IMG/VR virus record: IMGVR_UViG_3300017956_002312
Span: 1-43,688 of that record
Direction: 5' to 3' (one strand)
DNA: 43,688 bases
From: a virus
Numbering within the stretch: the stretch's first letter is position 1; each line of letters begins with the position of its first letter. The notes beneath the pieces are model-generated. The model made no database searches. It had not been told where the DNA came from and saw only the letters and a program-made list of their open reading frames with translations. The translations under genes were made by a program, and so were the position numbers. Positions 40,387 to 43,688 of the stretch are shown here, piece by piece.

Positions 40387-41219
40387 AGTTTTAACACTCT
40401 TTCATACTTTGAAATCTTATCTTTTGATGCAAACGTTTTTTCAGTATAATGAAAAATGCCTGTTTGAGCATGATTTCCTATTTTTAATTTAAGGTCATCT
40501 GTTAGATAACTACCAACTCTACTTTGCCAAGTAGCACTTGGATTGTACCAACCTTGTATTCTAGGCTTCATGTGTGTAAAACTTGGTATGGTTGCTTTCT
40601 TATTAGTAATCTTTTCTTCACAGTCTAGTATCTTTGCAACAATAGCCGCACTTAAATCTACTGATAGTGATTTCTGATATAGTTCTTTAGCATATTTTCC
40701 ATAAAATAGTTCCCAGTTATTCATAACTAGTTCTAACCAAGTATAAAATTCTTTTGCAAAATCACTCTTTTTAAAGTAATGAAACCCTGCATATAAGTTT
40801 GGCAGTTCGTTAGCAATAAAAGTTTTACGATAATAGTTATCTACTACTTCATCTCCTCTATAAGTAAACACCTTGCTTACAAAATATAGGTCATAATTAC
40901 TTAAAAAGTTCCACCAACTTTCTAAATCTTGCAATACAACCATGTCTGTGTCCATTACAATAGTTTCATCATACGGACTAGCATGATAAATTTTCCATCT
41001 ATTCTGTACTTTCCACTCTGCTTCTATTGCACTATCTTCCCAGGGGATTTCTTTTATACAATCAAACAGTGATACATATTTTTCAGGAACTTCGTCATTG
41101 GTAATTAGGCAAATTTTAGGATCTTTTTGTGTAGCGTGTAAACTCATTGCTAACAAACAAGCCTGTTTTACATAATCGTCTTCACTGTTTTGTGCAATGA
41201 ATACAAATCCTTTACTCAT
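40383..41219 (-). CDS. GT8-like glycosyltransferase (1 of 2)
   Basis: 278 residues from ATG 41219 (a TTG 6 bases upstream is less likely). The GT-A motif DxD is Asp90-Thr-Asp92 in IVMDTDMVVLQDLE; the N-terminus FVFIAQNSEDDYVKQACLLAMSLH is the family's nucleotide-binding strand and helix. HMKPRIQGW and NHAQTGIFHYTE near the end fit the C-terminal His of GT8 enzymes. It is the tandem paralogue of the next gene. Overlaps are 4 and 8 bases. Confidence 0.8.
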   Translation of the reverse strand: MSKGFVFIAQNSEDDYVKQACLLAMSLHATQKDPKICLITNDEVPEKYVSLFDCIKEIPWEDSAIEAEWKVQNRWKIYHASPYDETIVMDTDMVVLQDLESWWNFLSNYDLYFVSKVFTYRGDEVVDNYYRKTFIANELPNLYAGFHYFKKSDFAKEFYTWLELVMNNWELFYGKYAKELYQKSLSVDLSAAIVAKILDCEEKITNKKATIPSFTHMKPRIQGWYNPSATWQSRVGSYLTDDLKLKIGNHAQTGIFHYTEKTFASKDKISKYERVLKL

Positions 41220-42057
41220 TATCAATAATCCTTGTTAAACTAAACTTGTTCATAACGTGTACATTACTACCTTTAATCCTTAAAGGCGTATATTCTCCTA
41301 AATGGTCTTTCTTTTCGATTAAGAACAAAAAGTTTTCTTTATCAAGTTCCCATAGAATATCTCTATCAGTAGTAAAATACTTTGTTCCTGGCAGAGGTGT
41401 TGCAAAGTCTCCATGTTGATAACCATTCATAATATGAATAGCAATACTAAACACCCAATCGTTGCGAAATGTTCCTTTATTAATTTGAAATATACTGTTA
41501 TAGTGTTGCCAATTTTCTTGAATATGCTTTGTTAAGTTAAAATATGTTTCTACTTCTTTGCACTTTTTAAAATAAACTACTGTTGCCCAATAAAAGTCAA
41601 CACTTGTTTCGCTAATATTTTTAAATTCTGCTACTTCTCTAAAACCTGACAAATCTTTTGCATCTTTGTATATTTGAAAATTGTGGTCTGATGTAAAACA
41701 CTCTTTAAATAAATCGTTAGCAATAATATAATCGCTATCCAACATTAATGTTTCGTCATATGGTGTTAGATCGTATGCTTGTGTTCTTAGGTCGTTTTTA
41801 AATTCTAAGTTTTTAAAGACATTACTTCCGTCATAATATCTTTTGTTACTAATACCTTGTTGAAAAGGCACTTCAATTACTTTATCCCACACTTCTTGGT
41901 AATCAGGATACGCCGAATGCAAGTATTCAATACTGTCTGTAACAATACTTGTAGGTATACCTAAATATATTTTAATACGTTTTGCTAAAAAGTGTGCTTG
42001 TTTGATGTAATCTATTTGAGCATTGTTTCTAGCAAAAATTAATGCTCCTTTACTCAT
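41212..42057 (-). CDS. GT8-like glycosyltransferase (2 of 2)
   Basis: 281 residues. DxD is Asp107-Ser-Asp109 in LMLDSDYIIANDLF, and the N-terminal ALIFARNNAQIDYIKQAHFLAKRI matches its neighbour. FYWATVVYFKKCKEVE and NVHVMNKFS complete the fold. The two copies, next to each other, probably add successive sugars or act on different acceptors. It overlaps the upstream small gene by 8 bases and the downstream copy by 8. Confidence 0.8.
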   Translation of the reverse strand: MSKGALIFARNNAQIDYIKQAHFLAKRIKIYLGIPTSIVTDSIEYLHSAYPDYQEVWDKVIEVPFQQGISNKRYYDGSNVFKNLEFKNDLRTQAYDLTPYDETLMLDSDYIIANDLFKECFTSDHNFQIYKDAKDLSGFREVAEFKNISETSVDFYWATVVYFKKCKEVETYFNLTKHIQENWQHYNSIFQINKGTFRNDWVFSIAIHIMNGYQHGDFATPLPGTKYFTTDRDILWELDKENFLFLIEKKDHLGEYTPLRIKGSNVHVMNKFSLTRIIDNE

Positions 42058-42400
42058 ACTCTACAAGTCCAGATACTTTCCTGTTAGTTCTAATTTTTTC
42101 GTATTCTGTGTGATATTCGTTAGTTGCTGTAAAATAAATGTCTAATGCTTCGCTATAAAAGTCATCAATTTTTTCAATACGTACAGGAATATCATTATCG
42201 TCAATTAACACAACGTTTTCTTGACCCGACTGTACCAACATATTACAAAAGTTTAGTAGTTCTTTTGTTACACTAAATTGTCCACCATTAAAATAATAGA
42301 CGTTTGTTTCATAGAACTTTTCTTTTGCTACTCTTTTTTGGTTATTTAGGGTAGTCATATAATTGGCAAAGTCTAATGCTTTTTCTAATCGTTCGTCCAT
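42050..42400 (-). CDS. Small phage hypothetical protein, 116 aa
   Basis: Starts LEKALDFANYMTTLNNQKRVAKEKF, a helix, then YYFNGGQFSVTKELLNFCNML and VVLIDDNDIPVRIEKIDDFYSEALDIYFTATNEY. I recall relatives of this protein in marine T4-like cyanophages, without function. GGAGATC lies just before the ATG and a late-type motif lies 26-33 bases upstream. It heads the minus-strand unit that continues through the two GT8-like genes, and may be needed for their expression or folding. Confidence 0.8.
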   Translation of the reverse strand: MDERLEKALDFANYMTTLNNQKRVAKEKFYETNVYYFNGGQFSVTKELLNFCNMLVQSGQENVVLIDDNDIPVRIEKIDDFYSEALDIYFTATNEYHTEYEKIRTNRKVSGLVEYE

Positions 42401-42411
42401 AAGATCTCCTT

Positions 42412-42440
42412 TAGTGTATTATACACTATTTAGATCTAAA
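42412..42440 (-). promoter_or_regulatory. Palindromic late-promoter region (CTAAATAG)
   Basis: A 17-base palindrome (42412-42428, TAGTGTAT either side of one base) adjoins a 12-base palindrome TTTAGATCTAAA (42429-42440). Across their junction the minus strand reads CTAAATAG (42426-42433), a late-promoter-like motif pointing to the gene at 42400. The hairpin may also end transcripts from the structural genes to the right, though no long T-run follows. Confidence 0.5.
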
Positions 42441-42449
42441 ATGCAAGGA

Positions 42450-43340
42450 TTAAGTTAGATTTGAACTTGGTTCGTTAGTATATGTAGGTGATTGGACTTC
42501 AACAGCATTACCAGTTGCTCTTAATTGAGTAATTGTGCTGTTAAGTGTACCCAAAACGTTTTCGTCTGTATTTGGGTTACCTGTGTTATCATCGTTAAAC
42601 GTTACTGTAAATCTAACACTAGTAGTACCATTTAGTTGTGCTTCGATTTTATAGTTGTTTGCGGCATAGTTTCCGCTACCGTTTTTAATAAACACTTGTT
42701 GTGGACCTGTTGTAAGATCATGGAAACCAATTGCACTACCAGTACCAGTTCCTGTTGGAAGTGTTGACGTGTAGTTAAATTTAACTGTACCAATGTTTAC
42801 CAACATTGTCATCCAGTCAATAGTTTTAGCACTAGTTCCTGTATATGTAATATTAGACGCAAGTCTAATTTCGCCACCTGCATTGAAATACTGTCTACGA
42901 TGATCTGCATCTGCAAATACTACATCAAAAATATGAGATAAAGTACCATTCCAGTTTTGTGTGTACTGTGCTTGTACTCCTGGTTCTGCACTTGCTTGTG
43001 AACCAGCAATAACAAATTTGTCATTTTCTGCTGAAGTAGTTAAGTTTTCAAACTGTACAACACCTTTTTTGTTAATAGTATCACTATCAAGAATAATGTC
43101 TGATTGATTAATAAAAGCAATTTCTGTAGGCTGTGTACCTGTTTGGTGAATTCTGGCGTTTGCTAAGTCAGTATAAAGTGTTTGCATATCTGTTGCTAAC
43201 ACAATAGCGTTAGTTGCTACCTGAGAACTTGCTAGGTTTTGACCATATCCGTCATCACCGGAGCCTACTCCCATTACTGTTGCTACACGAGATTGCAAGT
43301 TGTTATACCTTGCGGCTGTAATAATATCACCGACTGCCAT
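42450..43340 (-). CDS. Virion structural protein
   Basis: 296 residues. The N-terminus VGDIITAARYNNLQSRVATVMGVGSG (in part), DGYGQNLASSQV and the long low-complexity Thr/Asn/Gly-rich beta region match, as far as I recall, structural proteins of T4-like cyanophages and pelagiphages located near tail and fibre genes. TGTGTGSAIGF and NGSGNYAANNYKI are typical of exposed virion proteins. AAGGAATAG precedes the ATG. It lies 10 bases after the partial gene at the right edge. Exact position in the virion is unknown. Confidence 0.8.
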   Translation of the reverse strand: MAVGDIITAARYNNLQSRVATVMGVGSGDDGYGQNLASSQVATNAIVLATDMQTLYTDLANARIHQTGTQPTEIAFINQSDIILDSDTINKKGVVQFENLTTSAENDKFVIAGSQASAEPGVQAQYTQNWNGTLSHIFDVVFADADHRRQYFNAGGEIRLASNITYTGTSAKTIDWMTMLVNIGTVKFNYTSTLPTGTGTGSAIGFHDLTTGPQQVFIKNGSGNYAANNYKIEAQLNGTTSVRFTVTFNDDNTGNPNTDENVLGTLNSTITQLRATGNAVEVQSPTYTNEPSSNLT

Positions 43341-43350
43341 TGTCTATTCC

Positions 43351-43688
43351 TTATTCCTCGTTAGTACCTTGACTCCAACACCATTCGCCATCTGTGAATA
43401 CTGCCCAGGCCATTGAATGTTCTTGTGAAGCCGTGAATGGTGCCCATTCTGCTGTGCTACTTGACCCTGTGATTCTTGTGCCGCCGCTGTCAAATGCGTA
43501 TCTTGCTCTACAGTTTACTCTAATATCGTTTATGTTGCCAGCACCATCTGAACTTGCCACAAAGGTCATCATCTGTCCTTCTTGACCATTAGCCAGTGTA
43601 AAGGTTGTTCCTGAGCCGTTGGCAATCAATGTCACCGTGCCAGCAGTTAGAGGTATTTCTTGCGGAGACGCTTCTCCTGTTAGTTTTA
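43351..43688 (-). CDS. Probable virion structural protein, N-terminus outside the window
   Basis: The frame is open to the right edge: before the GTG at 43635 the codons read KLTGEASPQEIPLTAGT, so that GTG is not the true start and the gene is 5'-truncated. The visible 112 residues are Gly/Thr/Ser-rich (ANGSGTTFTLANGQEGQ, VASSDGAGNIND) and end AWAVFTDGEWCWSQGTNEE, the look of a short fibre or decoration domain. It is co-directional with, and 10 bases from, the structural gene that follows. Confidence 0.65.
   Translation of the reverse strand, partial: KLTGEASPQEIPLTAGTVTLIANGSGTTFTLANGQEGQMMTFVASSDGAGNINDIRVNCRARYAFDSGGTRITGSSSTAEWAPFTASQEHSMAWAVFTDGEWCWSQGTNEE

Noticed and set aside
1-43688. 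tRNA genes, CRISPR arrays, insertion sequences or attachment sites
   Set aside because: Gene-free gaps are too short for these and show no cloverleaf, regular spaced repeat, transposase or integrase.
1-43688. A bacterial chromosome origin for the window
   Set aside because: The tropism-type fibre, T4 RNase H-type nuclease, late-promoter motifs, small phage-type genes and the structural genes at the right edge all point to a myovirus.

Overview
This window looks like part of a marine T4-like myovirus (contractile-tailed phage; cyanophage or pelagiphage type). The reasons are AT-rich DNA, about 55 tightly packed genes, TATAAATA-like late promoters, a T4 RNase H-type nuclease, several short proteins of the kind common in marine T4-like phages, a fibre protein with a tropism-determinant-like N-terminus, and a structural protein at the right edge. 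The host cannot be read from the sequence. There is no integrase, tRNA, rRNA, CRISPR array or insertion sequence, and no gene-free stretch longer than about 130 bases.

Layout. 1-11,349 (+): the end of queE, an SGNH protein, a 5'-3' exonuclease, small unknown genes, a MoxR-type ATPase and a VWA/metallopeptidase-like partner (each behind its own sigma70-like promoter, with a terminator between them), small probable phage-core genes, a tail fibre, then a stripped-down ANL adenylation domain and a small unknown protein. 11,315-18,356 (-): a flavin-dependent halogenase, four AspH-like Fe(II)/2-oxoglutarate oxygenases, a beta-propeller-like protein, a CX5R phosphatase-like protein and a 489-aa unknown. 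18,425-23,364 (+): radical SAM, mini-kinase, two propeller-like proteins, radical SAM. 23,345-34,203 (-): a 14-gene chain in which every junction overlaps, with four radical SAM enzymes, two oxygenases, methyltransferase-like proteins, an SDR, a small fibre-like protein, a glycosyltransferase-like protein, an SGNH protein and a nucleotide-sugar dehydrogenase. 34,264-36,385 (+): a glycosyltransferase-like protein and an SGNH protein. 36,380-42,400 (-): two radical SAM enzymes, three glycosyltransferase-like proteins and two small unknowns. 42,450-43,688 (-): virion structural genes.

How the genes may work together. The region from about 10 to 42 kb reads as one large tailoring island: eight radical SAM enzymes (five with an N-terminal twitch-like cysteine set), six AspH-like oxygenases, one halogenase, about five glycosyltransferase-like proteins, a UDP-glucose dehydrogenase-family enzyme, methyltransferase-like proteins, an SDR, SGNH proteins, a mini-kinase, a phosphatase-like protein and an adenylation fragment. 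Late-type promoter motifs at several operon heads suggest expression with virion genes. The simplest inference is chemical decoration of virion proteins or of a surface glycan or small molecule. The substrate is not visible here; the propeller-like and fibre-like proteins embedded in the island are the best candidates.
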